Shown one piece after another: positions 1-8,157 of a stretch of 64,000 nt of DNA. Within the stretch, counting starts at the first letter, position 1, and the number at the start of each line of letters is the position of its first letter. The translations under genes and the position numbers were made by a program. Origin of the DNA: Alteromonas sp047556435 (GTDB taxonomy: Bacteria > Pseudomonadota > Gammaproteobacteria > Enterobacterales > Alteromonadaceae); contig NZ_CP180210.1 of assembly GCF_047556435.1 (NCBI RefSeq), positions 992,001 through 1,056,000 of the forward strand, written 5' to 3'. Under the pieces are notes generated by a model. That model was not told the DNA's origin and made no database searches. It saw only the letters and a program-made list of their open reading frames with translations.

Positions 1-661
1 CGATATGACACACGGGGCTTTCGATATCACCTTTGCCAGTGTGGGCTTTCAATACGATTACCGCGCCCGCATCCGCCCTGATGACACTACGATTGCCAGT
101 CAGCTGTCTGCCATCAGTTATCAGCACCTGGAACTTCATGCCGACACGCATGCAATTCGCTATCGTCACCCGGATGTTAAAATTGATTTAGGCGGGATAG
201 CCAAAGGTCACGCCGTTGACAAGTCTGTTGAAAAGCTAAAATCGCTGGGAATACAGCACGCCATGGTCACCGCAGGCGGCGATACCCGGTTACTGGGAGA
301 CCGTCTTGGACGACCCTGGCTGGTGGGGATCCGCGACCCTCGTCAAGGCAAACAAGCCGTGAAAATCCCGCTTGTAAGCTCTGCGATATCTACATCCGGT
401 GACTATGAGCGCTATTTCGAAGAAGATGGCGTGAGATACCATCATATTCTTTCACCTTCTACCGGCAAGCCTGCATCGCTGGTGCAGTCTGTTTCTGTGA
501 TTGGGCCCGACAGCACGACCAATGATGCATTATCCACGTCGGTGTTTGTATTAGGGCTAAAAGCCGGGCTGGCGCTGATAGACTCTCTGCCTGAGGTTGA
601 AGCTATTATTCTTGATAATGAGCGGCGTATGCATTTTTCCAGTGGGCTGACAGATAACTAA
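1..661 (+). CDS. apbE: FAD:protein FMN transferase, ApbE family (5' end outside window)
   Basis: ApbE enzymes attach FMN from FAD to a Thr or Ser of a target protein in the periplasm, with Mg2+. The frame is open to the left edge, so the first ATG at 5 is probably internal and the N-terminal third (signal peptide or lipobox) is missing; about 218 residues of a usual 330 or so remain. Visible motifs are the DLGGIAKGHAVD stretch, AGGDTRLLG, TSGDYERYF, HHILSPSTGKPA and the metal-site segment TNDALSTSVFVLG near the end. The target is not visible in the window. ApbE genes are often found near TlpA/DUF4266/DUF3570 genes, and such a set lies about 11 kb downstream, so a link is possible but is inference. 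Confidence 0.93.
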   Translation, partial: DMTHGAFDITFASVGFQYDYRARIRPDDTTIASQLSAISYQHLELHADTHAIRYRHPDVKIDLGGIAKGHAVDKSVEKLKSLGIQHAMVTAGGDTRLLGDRLGRPWLVGIRDPRQGKQAVKIPLVSSAISTSGDYERYFEEDGVRYHHILSPSTGKPASLVQSVSVIGPDSTTNDALSTSVFVLGLKAGLALIDSLPEVEAIILDNERRMHFSSGLTDN

Positions 662-831
662 GCCGGTAGTCTAAGCGGCTGCAGACTTATTCAACCCTTT
701 ATTCAGGCGTTCCGGCATCGCTTAAGCTGTTTGTGTAACGATACTGACTGATGTTCGCCGGATGGCTGATGAATCCACGCTGTTTTTCTATTACAATCCG
801 CCTTCTTTTGCGCAGAAGAACGACGGAGACC

Positions 832-2337
832 ATGGCGGCAATAGGCATTGATTACGGAACATCAAATTCGGAAGTAGCGTTTTTTGATGGTGAAGCGCAC
901 CACTTTATCACTCTGGATCCGCAACAGGCGGCGTCTAACAAGATCCGTTCATCCGTGTTTATTTATTACGATGACGAGCTACCCATGCCACCTGCTTCTG
1001 CCGTTGAGGCCAAGGTTGCCCAAATCCAGCGCGCGATTAACGAGCAGATAGAAAAGGCCAAACAGGGCTACTATGATGCGCAGGATCCCCGAGAGCAGCA
1101 GGTTTACAGTAACAAAGTGGATGACCTGCGTGCCGAATTCCACAACCTGCCTGCACTGCAGCGACGCGCTATTCAGTATTTGCTCAAAGACATGACGGTA
1201 GATGACCTACCCCTGCAAAAGCTGGTAGATACTGGTACCTTTGCCTTTGGGGAAGAAGGCTTCAAGCGTTTTCTTGCCACCCCGGAAAAAGGCCGCCTGA
1301 TTTATTCACCGAAGAACTTCTTAGGGGCAAACCTGGATAACTCACAGCAGCAGGCATTTGTCAGCATGATTGCGCGGCAACTGCGTTTTTTCCGGGAGTC
1401 TGCCGAGGCCCAGATGAAGCAGACCGTCGATACTGCCGTTATTGGTCGCCCGGTCAGGTTCCATGGTAACCGTGGCGAAGAAGGCAACCAGCAGGCCATT
1501 GCCATCATGACAGCGGCAGCGCAGGAAGCCGGCTTTACGCGGGTTGAATTTTTAGAAGAGCCCATCGCGGCCGCATACAAAGTTGAGCGTTCGCTTGAAC
1601 AAGCCACCGACGTGCTGGTGGTGGATATCGGCGGTGGCACTACAGACATTTGCTGTATTACGTTGTCTCCGGAGAACCTGAAAACCCTGGATCGCCAGGG
1701 CGATGTGCTGTCGGTAACCGGTGCCCGGCTCGGCGGCATGGAATGCGATAAAAACCTGATTGTGAAATCCATTGCACCTTTGATGGGGCAGGGGTTGCGC
1801 ATGCAAAACGGACTTCCGGTACCGCCAACATACTTTACTGACATGTGCGCGGTTGACGATATTCCGCGAATGAACCGTTTTTTCTCTGATGACTACGGCC
1901 TGGACATCGCGCAGACGATGTCTATCGTTACCGACGGTAAAGCACTGGGCCGCTTACTGACAGTTCAGGAAGAGAAGCAATCTGCGCGCTTGGTGAACTC
2001 CTCTCGCATGGCGAAAGAGTTGTTGTCATCCAAAGATGAGGTCACGCTGCCTCTGCATTATATCGAAGAGAACTTTGACGTAGACATCACCCGCGACGAC
2101 CTGGATGCCTCAATGAAGCCATGGCTAAGTAAGGTAAAAAAACTCATCACCGATTGTCTGGACAAGAGTGCCAAGTCGCCACAGATGTTGTTTATGACCG
2201 GTGGCATGAGCTTATCGCCCATCGTGCGCAAAGAAATTCAGGCATTGGTGCCAGCGGGTTTGCCCTTGATTGAAGGCGATGCATTCAATTCGGTGTGTGA
2301 AGGCCTGGCAATTCAGGCCGCGCGATTACAAAAGTAG
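832..2337 (+). CDS. yegD: Hsp70-family chaperone-like ATPase, YegD type
   Basis: Predicted cytosolic Hsp70/actin-fold ATPase of 501 residues. The phosphate-1 loop GIDYGTSNSEVAFF is at the N-terminus, phosphate-2 is VVDIGGGTTDIC in the middle, and the adenosine motif MTGGMSLSPIVRKE is near the C-terminus. The segments SPKNFLGA and AVIGRPVRFHG are typical of YegD rather than DnaK, and the peptide-binding domain of DnaK is absent. I chose the ATG at 832 because GGAG lies just upstream and the ATPase fold begins immediately; an in-frame extension to 751 has no such support. It is somewhat longer than E. coli YegD (450). The client or partner is unknown. It faces the DUF1501-like gene across about 150 bp. 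Confidence 0.88.
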   Translation: MAAIGIDYGTSNSEVAFFDGEAHHFITLDPQQAASNKIRSSVFIYYDDELPMPPASAVEAKVAQIQRAINEQIEKAKQGYYDAQDPREQQVYSNKVDDLRAEFHNLPALQRRAIQYLLKDMTVDDLPLQKLVDTGTFAFGEEGFKRFLATPEKGRLIYSPKNFLGANLDNSQQQAFVSMIARQLRFFRESAEAQMKQTVDTAVIGRPVRFHGNRGEEGNQQAIAIMTAAAQEAGFTRVEFLEEPIAAAYKVERSLEQATDVLVVDIGGGTTDICCITLSPENLKTLDRQGDVLSVTGARLGGMECDKNLIVKSIAPLMGQGLRMQNGLPVPPTYFTDMCAVDDIPRMNRFFSDDYGLDIAQTMSIVTDGKALGRLLTVQEEKQSARLVNSSRMAKELLSSKDEVTLPLHYIEENFDVDITRDDLDASMKPWLSKVKKLITDCLDKSAKSPQMLFMTGGMSLSPIVRKEIQALVPAGLPLIEGDAFNSVCEGLAIQAARLQK

Positions 2338-2485
2338 CCTGAAATACGGATTGGTATAAAGCGCAGTCTATTTACACTGCCGTGCGGGTGATGAAAAGGC
2401 GCGGGTTATTGTTGACGAAAGTCCGTGGCAGTCATGAGAGGGTAATGGCGCTAAGGCTGCCACTCCCTCTTCTTCCAGACAGTGC

Positions 2486-4105
2486 TTATGACATGGTGCC
2501 CTGCACGATAGGCTCAAATGCGGTAAGCCGGTCCATCAATGCCGCATTTCCCAGCCCGTGTGCAGGGAAATACTCTGCGAAGCGGTGTTGCTCACCATGC
2601 AGTGCAAGATAATTAAGAATAACGGTTTCGACCAGCAGATTTACGTTGTTGGCAGACGGTGCAGAGGCCGTTTCCACTGAACCGTCGCGACGCATAAAGC
2701 CAATTTGCTGTCGCATAGCCTGCTCATCGGCATTGGCACCCATTAGCTGCGGCACACCATTAGGATTATACACTAAGAAAAATGACGCGGAGGTAGATGA
2801 GTTATCACCGGTCCAGACGCCTTTGCCCCGGCCGTTAGCGGAATCATCAATCATGCCGTTGCTGGCAACCGAGCCGTCACTGCTGACATACAGCATAAGT
2901 GGCATGCCGACACGGGCAGCGTACTCCAGACAGGCACCGATGCAACGACCGGCCCGCAGGTCCCGAATTTCACCGGTGGCGCGACTGCCATCATGATAGT
3001 CGTAGCCACCCATGGTGACGGTTCCGGCACCGGCGAAGCCATTTATCACCAGCTTCATGACGGATGCGGTTTTTCTGAACTCGCGATCGCCGTTAAACTC
3101 TTCCTGTGTAAAAATACCGCCAGACCCAACAATGTCCGGATCTAAATAGGGATCCAGTGTCGAAGGGTCGCCGAAGCGGTCGGTGATATCGGCGCTTTTA
3201 ACGTAGCCACAACGTACCATGTCTTTTATCACGTCATCGCGGGTAATGGCCGTTGACACGTTGCTTAACCGGCTGTCACTGATGCGCTGAATCGACTCCA
3301 TTACGGCTACCGAGTCTTGCTGGCTGAGTAAACCCACCAGGTCGCCGGTATCCACAAGCCCCGTCACATCTGATGGACGATCAATTTTGGTCGGACGAAC
3401 AGCAGGGTTAATCATTGAAAACGGCGCCATGGAGTTGCCGCCAGAATCACTGTTCTGAGAGCCAACCAGCGTGAGTAGCGAGCCGTCTGCACCCACCCGG
3501 TTTATGCCGTACATCGGATTATGCGGATTGTTACCGGTGTCGTTTTCAGAGCGGGCCGGTAACACCGCACCATTAATATTGGCGCGATGACCAACACCGA
3601 CCTTTTCCAATATGCCGCGCAGAAATGCACTGTCTGAATGAAACGAGAGCCCCAGTTCCTGATTGATAAAATCTGATAGCCCGGTATCCGGGTTTGCTAC
3701 AGACGGTACCATGTCGCCGGGCAGACCCTGTCGGGAATATCCCGCCGTGCTCAGGAAATCGAGCTGCCCACCCTGACCACCAATTAATACGTTCGAGCCT
3801 GCGATATTCGCGCCGCCGGCGAGATCGAAGGTAATAAAAGGAATTTTCCCCGCGCCCTGAGAGGCGATGCCGCACTGTGTTTTTAGTGCTTCAAGGTCGG
3901 CAGACAACGTAGCGTGCGCCTTGCGCGGACTGGCGAAAAGGCCAAGTACCGATCCACCCATTACCGTCGCCGCGCCCGCACAGAAGCCCTGTGCGATGAA
4001 CTCGCGGCGAGTCACCGGACGACTGTGATCGTTATGTCGCATGGGCGTATCCAGTCCCGCTCCTGTGGTGCGCTTTTTAAAATAATGTGACGATAAGCGT
4101 GCCAT
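2486..4105 (-). CDS. Tat-exported DUF1501-like protein
   Basis: Protein of 539 residues with a twin-arginine signal (TRREFIAQGF, Arg33-Arg34, then a hydrophobic Gly/Ala-rich stretch ending near AHA), so it is probably folded in the cytoplasm and exported. The GGYDYHDGSRATGE segment resembles the GG-x-D-x-H motif of DUF1501 proteins, which have an alkaline phosphatase/sulfatase-like fold. The start at 4105 has AGGAG at good spacing; a longer frame runs into the upstream gene. It is the last gene of a three-gene minus-strand unit, 8 bp after the LamG cytochrome. DUF1501 proteins often travel with cytochrome-like exported proteins, as here. Substrate and reaction are unknown. Confidence 0.7.
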   Translation of the reverse strand: MARLSSHYFKKRTTGAGLDTPMRHNDHSRPVTRREFIAQGFCAGAATVMGGSVLGLFASPRKAHATLSADLEALKTQCGIASQGAGKIPFITFDLAGGANIAGSNVLIGGQGGQLDFLSTAGYSRQGLPGDMVPSVANPDTGLSDFINQELGLSFHSDSAFLRGILEKVGVGHRANINGAVLPARSENDTGNNPHNPMYGINRVGADGSLLTLVGSQNSDSGGNSMAPFSMINPAVRPTKIDRPSDVTGLVDTGDLVGLLSQQDSVAVMESIQRISDSRLSNVSTAITRDDVIKDMVRCGYVKSADITDRFGDPSTLDPYLDPDIVGSGGIFTQEEFNGDREFRKTASVMKLVINGFAGAGTVTMGGYDYHDGSRATGEIRDLRAGRCIGACLEYAARVGMPLMLYVSSDGSVASNGMIDDSANGRGKGVWTGDNSSTSASFFLVYNPNGVPQLMGANADEQAMRQQIGFMRRDGSVETASAPSANNVNLLVETVILNYLALHGEQHRFAEYFPAHGLGNAALMDRLTAFEPIVQGTMS

Positions 4106-4113
4106 GATGACTC

Positions 4114-6597
4114 CTATTGGATAAGCATTACTGCACTGCCTAAAACGGCAGCGCAACTGGCTTTGGTAATGGTGCGGGTATAAGCGGCGTCGCAACTTGC
4201 CGTGCCGTTGCAGGCTGAAAGTCCGCTGATCAGAGTAGCAAGCTCATCGCCAACGTCATCGCGGCTGGCCTGAGTGGCGATAGCCGTTTTCAGCATGTTG
4301 TCTAAAAGCGGTGTGATGATATTGGCACTGGCCTCACCACTAAATGCAACGGATGCTGGCTGACTGAAGTCGAAGTCTGGAAAAAACTGCTGGCGCAGGC
4401 TGCTATCTTCTACCAGAGTGTCGCAATACCTGATAGCCAGTTGCGTCACAGCCATCTGATTTGCGGCGACATAGCTTTCGATATCGGTCACCGAAGGCAA
4501 CTGCTGCTGTAGCGATACAAACGCCTGATTGACCGAGGTGTTGCTGACCGGCACACCGGTTAGCGCCGCCATACTGGCATTGATTTCGCCAAAGTTACGC
4601 ACGCCTATTTCACTCTGAGGCGTCAGATCCTGTGGAGCGGCAGGTGCTGAGGGCGTGGGTTCAACGCGAACATGTTCAGCGTCACCCAGGCGCTCGAAGG
4701 TCAGGAAAAACTCGTCGCTCTCAGGGCCTTTTTCCAGCGGAATAATGGTGCCCTGACGTGACAGTCTGGCCCCGTTTTGTTCATCATATTCTGCTGCCGT
4801 TACGGTTGTCGCTAACGTGCTGTAGACCTGACCGGCGAACGATTCACGCCCGTTGATGCCAATCCGCATACCCTCAAAGGTTACACCATCGATATCCGTG
4901 GCCACACCGGATTGCAGCGAGATAAAATGAGGCTCGGTAAACAGGTAGCTGTAACTGTCGTACTGACTGACTTCAAACATCACGTAGCTTTGCGGAATAT
5001 CGATGATGTCGCTGATGCCGAACAGCAGAAAATATTTTTGTCCGACACCGGCGGCAAAGTTTCCGGCAATGGCCTGTTCATTTAACGGCCGGTTGTGGAT
5101 TGCCACCATGCGAAGCGTGCCAGCCCACGGGCGATCGCCTGATACTTCATTGCCGAGCACAAACGCAAAGCTGTCATCCCAGTCCAGCAGGCTGCCTGGG
5201 GCGGTGTCATCAATATCACCGGTATATTCACCATTAACATAAATTTGTCTGCCATCCGTTGCGCTGTAGTTGATCACAACGTGCTGCAGGGACGCCTGCA
5301 ATACTTCCGCGTCATCATCGGTGGACAGTATCGGCTCGCCGTTAACGTCGGTATTTTCAGTGCGCAGCATTACGTCATAGTTGTATAAGGTCTGGCCCAG
5401 CGTAAAATTACGGCGATCCCGGCCGCCAGAATAACTGACAATACGGGCAGGCCCTTTCTGAGTGACGTTTGCCGGTGCTACCCACGCTTCGATGGCGAAC
5501 TCGCCGGTGCCGACAATAAGCTCATAGAGTTTTCGCGACGCCGTCGTGGTTCCCTGCGCTTTGCCGTTACCCAGCTGAATACCGTAGCCTCCCACCCAGT
5601 TGTACTCACCACTTAAGGTCAAATCCAGCGCCGGGTCGACACCACTGGTATCAAAAGCCTGATTGCCGCTTCCTGTCTTAAACTCCCATTTTGCAATAGC
5701 GTTGGAATCGAAGCGGCCGCCACCGCTGGCCAGCACGCCTTCGTACAGCGACAGCGCGTCTGAATGTACCAGTTGCGGGTCCAGTTCGGTCAGTGCTATC
5801 TCTGCTGCCATGTCGCTGATGGCGGCAGAGAGCGTAGCCGCGTCGTCGTCGCAGTCACTCCAGCAATTGTGGAATTGCTCGCGTAACCGCACCACCACCC
5901 GTGACGATGCCGGATCGTCAAGGTTTAGGCGGTCTTTGGCGGCCTCGTAAGCCTCCAGCACATCCGCAGAGGCGAAATAAGGGGAAATGGGAATAGTGGC
6001 AGAGCTGGTATGGCAGTCTGCACAGTAGGTGTTTAGTACCGGATAGACGGTATCGGCAAACAGATCTGACGACGCAGGAAAGTTGCGGGTGCTGCCAGGA
6101 GCCCGCGAGACAGGTGCCTGCAATTCAATATCGGTTGACGTGTCCTGTGCGTTGGCAAGCGAGGCCCAGTTGCCAATCCAGGTTGCCATTATGTCTTCAC
6201 AGGCACTGTCGCTGGACAGCCAGCAGTTGTGACCACCTGCCACTTTGGTGACCAGAGCGGAATCGCCGGGTCTCGCCAGATTTACCAGGCCATTAATATC
6301 AGTATACGCCTGATTAATATCATCATTGCGTGCGAATGTTGGTGATTGTTGCCCCTGGATGTGACACGCGCCGCAACGGTCTTCGGTGGCAATGTTGTCC
6401 CACAGCGCCTCTTTAAAGTGCCGGATGTCATCGGTTGCAGGGGCCGGGCCCGAATAGTTCACCACCGGTTGCTCTGCCGGTGGAGGTAACGGGTTTTCGG
6501 TGACCTGAGTATCACCTCCGCCACAAGCTGCGAGAATAGCGGTAAGGGACAGCACCCATGCCGGACGCAACAGAACTTTTGGTCGCAACATGCTCAC
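4114..6597 (-). CDS. dihaem c-type cytochrome lipoprotein with LamG/concanavalin-like domain
   Basis: Lipoprotein of 827 residues (lipobox LTAILAAC, Cys25). Two c-type haem sites are visible, CGACH at residues 75-79 and CADCH at 192-196. A central region of about residues 305-510 looks like a LamG/concanavalin-type jelly roll (KWEFKTG, ELIVGTGEFAIEAWVAP, RQIYVNGEYTGD, FVLGNEVSGDRPWAG). The C-terminal 250 residues are of unknown family. Electron-transfer or surface-binding roles are inferred. It overlaps the upstream monohaem gene by 4 bp (ATG of one over the TGA of the other) and is followed 8 bp later by the DUF1501-like gene, so the three are almost certainly cotranscribed. Confidence 0.75.
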   Translation of the reverse strand: MSMLRPKVLLRPAWVLSLTAILAACGGGDTQVTENPLPPPAEQPVVNYSGPAPATDDIRHFKEALWDNIATEDRCGACHIQGQQSPTFARNDDINQAYTDINGLVNLARPGDSALVTKVAGGHNCWLSSDSACEDIMATWIGNWASLANAQDTSTDIELQAPVSRAPGSTRNFPASSDLFADTVYPVLNTYCADCHTSSATIPISPYFASADVLEAYEAAKDRLNLDDPASSRVVVRLREQFHNCWSDCDDDAATLSAAISDMAAEIALTELDPQLVHSDALSLYEGVLASGGGRFDSNAIAKWEFKTGSGNQAFDTSGVDPALDLTLSGEYNWVGGYGIQLGNGKAQGTTTASRKLYELIVGTGEFAIEAWVAPANVTQKGPARIVSYSGGRDRRNFTLGQTLYNYDVMLRTENTDVNGEPILSTDDDAEVLQASLQHVVINYSATDGRQIYVNGEYTGDIDDTAPGSLLDWDDSFAFVLGNEVSGDRPWAGTLRMVAIHNRPLNEQAIAGNFAAGVGQKYFLLFGISDIIDIPQSYVMFEVSQYDSYSYLFTEPHFISLQSGVATDIDGVTFEGMRIGINGRESFAGQVYSTLATTVTAAEYDEQNGARLSRQGTIIPLEKGPESDEFFLTFERLGDAEHVRVEPTPSAPAAPQDLTPQSEIGVRNFGEINASMAALTGVPVSNTSVNQAFVSLQQQLPSVTDIESYVAANQMAVTQLAIRYCDTLVEDSSLRQQFFPDFDFSQPASVAFSGEASANIITPLLDNMLKTAIATQASRDDVGDELATLISGLSACNGTASCDAAYTRTITKASCAAVLGSAVMLIQ

Positions 6598-7832
6598 TCT
6601 CCTTTACAATAGCTGGCGGCACCGGCAAATACCGGCTTCATGCGGTAGCCATCGCTGGCAAACGCCGACGTCATTGCAGCAATCTGGCTTCTGTCAGCCG
6701 CGTCCTGCGGTTTGCGCAGGCACACTTCTTCAAACACTTTGGTGACCTGACAGGTGGCGAACTTTTCACTGTGCGCCAGCTCACGGCCCATGCTTTTGGC
6801 ACCATTGCCCTGACCCGGTAAGGCAGGGTCCCAGCCCAGATGCTGGTTGTAACCTTCTCGCCAGTAGTTTTCCCAGGCATCATCCTCGGTAATGTAGCCG
6901 TGCACGAAGTTGTTGCTGTTTATCCAGTATTTTGCCTGCACCCGAAGTCCGGTGTCCGGATCCGTCATGCCGTTGCGGTTATAAACCAGTGCGCCTTGTT
7001 CACCGTCAGGGTCGCTGTCGGCGTCGTACTCGTAATTGTAATAGGCAAAGGCCTGTGCCAGCGGATCCATGCCTGAGTGGCAGCCTACACAATTATTGTG
7101 AAACAGGCGGCTGTCACCGCCGGGACTGCGGCTGACGTCCTGGCGGACGCGATCCGGGGAGCGGGTAATATCGGCCACGCCTTCAAGGTCGGTACAAAGA
7201 TGATTAATCAGTGTAAAGCGAAACATGGCGCGGTTGGTGCCGTCTTTAAAAAAGGCTTTTGCCGCGGCCCGTGTCGTCAACACGCCTGCTGTCGCGTCGG
7301 CAGGAAGTCCGGTTTCTGCTGACTGCGTGCTCTGTTGAAGATGCGCCTGAAGATCCACCACGTTTTCTTCCATCGCCGCATAATGATGATTATTGGTTGT
7401 GCTGTAAGCGGGCAGGTTTAATGACGCATCGCCGACATACAGTACATCAGCACTCAGCACGTCACGAAAATCTGCATCGTCCCGGATAAGGCCGATGACG
7501 GTGGCCGTATAATCGTTCAGCGGAGCGTACACATCAAACGCCTCGTTAGTCCAGGGGGTTACCCAGTGTTTCAGCGTAACGTTATAAAAGGCCGGGTTAT
7601 CCATCGCTATCATGGCGGCGCTGAAATCATCGCCGGCAGTAATGTGCGAAGCCATGTCGTCCAGCACGCTATCGCTGGCGGGAACACCAGCGAGCCTGTT
7701 GTGCATGCGTGCTGCCTGTTCGCGCGGGCCAGCCATTACCGGAAGCGTCAACAGCAGCGCTAAGCAAACTACGGCGACTGGCAGCAGCCAGCCGAGCGGT
7801 CGTGATGTATGGTGGGATGAATCGATAAGCAC
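6594..7832 (-). CDS. exported monohaem cytochrome-like protein, DUF1588/DUF1585-like
   Basis: Protein of 412 residues with an N-terminal hydrophobic signal (about residues 14-34, ending VMAG). One haem-binding site, CVGCH (248-252), is followed by SGMDPLAQAF; this resembles the CxxCH-x-x-x-DPLG motif of DUF1588 in planctomycete-type exported cytochromes. The C-terminus (ELAHSEKFATCQVTKVFEEVCLRK) resembles DUF1585. The start is GTG at 7832, with GGAG eight bases upstream. It heads the minus-strand unit and is divergent from the HzsA-like gene. The function is probably electron transfer in the periplasm; substrate unknown. Confidence 0.65.
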   Translation of the reverse strand: MLIDSSHHTSRPLGWLLPVAVVCLALLLTLPVMAGPREQAARMHNRLAGVPASDSVLDDMASHITAGDDFSAAMIAMDNPAFYNVTLKHWVTPWTNEAFDVYAPLNDYTATVIGLIRDDADFRDVLSADVLYVGDASLNLPAYSTTNNHHYAAMEENVVDLQAHLQQSTQSAETGLPADATAGVLTTRAAAKAFFKDGTNRAMFRFTLINHLCTDLEGVADITRSPDRVRQDVSRSPGGDSRLFHNNCVGCHSGMDPLAQAFAYYNYEYDADSDPDGEQGALVYNRNGMTDPDTGLRVQAKYWINSNNFVHGYITEDDAWENYWREGYNQHLGWDPALPGQGNGAKSMGRELAHSEKFATCQVTKVFEEVCLRKPQDAADRSQIAAMTSAFASDGYRMKPVFAGAASYCKGE

Positions 7833-7908
7833 AGATGGCTCCGGTATTTCTCAATCTGTGCATAATAAAAGCAGTGACGACGTTAGGTATAAATAGCGCT
7901 GCACACGC

Positions 7909-7920
7909 TTACATATGTAA
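7909..7920. promoter_or_regulatory. perfect 12-bp palindrome, candidate operator
   Basis: TTACATATGTAA is its own reverse complement and lies about 75 bp upstream of the GTG start at 7832 and 240 bp upstream of the start at 8158. The position suits shared control of both divergent units. It could be chance in AT-rich DNA. Confidence 0.35.
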
Positions 7921-8124
7921 ATCTATAACTTTGCAAGCCAGTATACGGTGGTCATCACTTGCTAACTTACTGATTTAACAAAGTCAGGAGTTATCCGCCA
8001 GGGAATTTATAAGCCCGTATTCACTGTGCGCGCATATTTCCGACTTTCGGCATATAGGTATCAAACCACATTCCCATTTATGAATGAGGTCATTGTTCAC
8101 AGGTAGCGTCAGTGAAATGCTTAC

Positions 8125-8142
8125 ACTCCCGATATTGGGAGT
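8125..8142. repeat. imperfect inverted repeat upstream of the HzsA-like gene
   Basis: Arms ACTCCC and GGGAGT flank the AT-rich centre GATATT. The repeat ends 15 bp before the ATG at 8158, so it could be a repressor site or a small 5' hairpin affecting translation. The adjoining ribosome-binding site is weak and close to the start (GAAGG). Confidence 0.35.
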
Positions 8143-8157
8143 TGTATCGCGAAGGCC

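Larger units (their letters stand above)
7833..8157. promoter_or_regulatory. divergent regulatory region between the two cytochrome units
   Basis: This 325-bp gap separates the two divergent haem-protein transcription units and must hold promoters for both. It contains a perfect 12-bp palindrome TTACATATGTAA (7909-7920) and an imperfect 18-bp palindrome with arms ACTCCC/GGGAGT (8125-8142) just ahead of the HzsA-like start. I see no credible gene in it. Which regulator binds is unknown. Confidence 0.5.

Noticed and set aside
1302..1844. Long open frame antisense to the hsp70 gene
   Set aside because: Mirror of a clear yegD-type gene; its translation is Ser/Pro/Arg-rich with no domain.
6932..7896. 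Several open frames antisense to the monohaem gene
   Set aside because: They overlap a gene with a signal peptide and haem motif, and have basic low-complexity translations.
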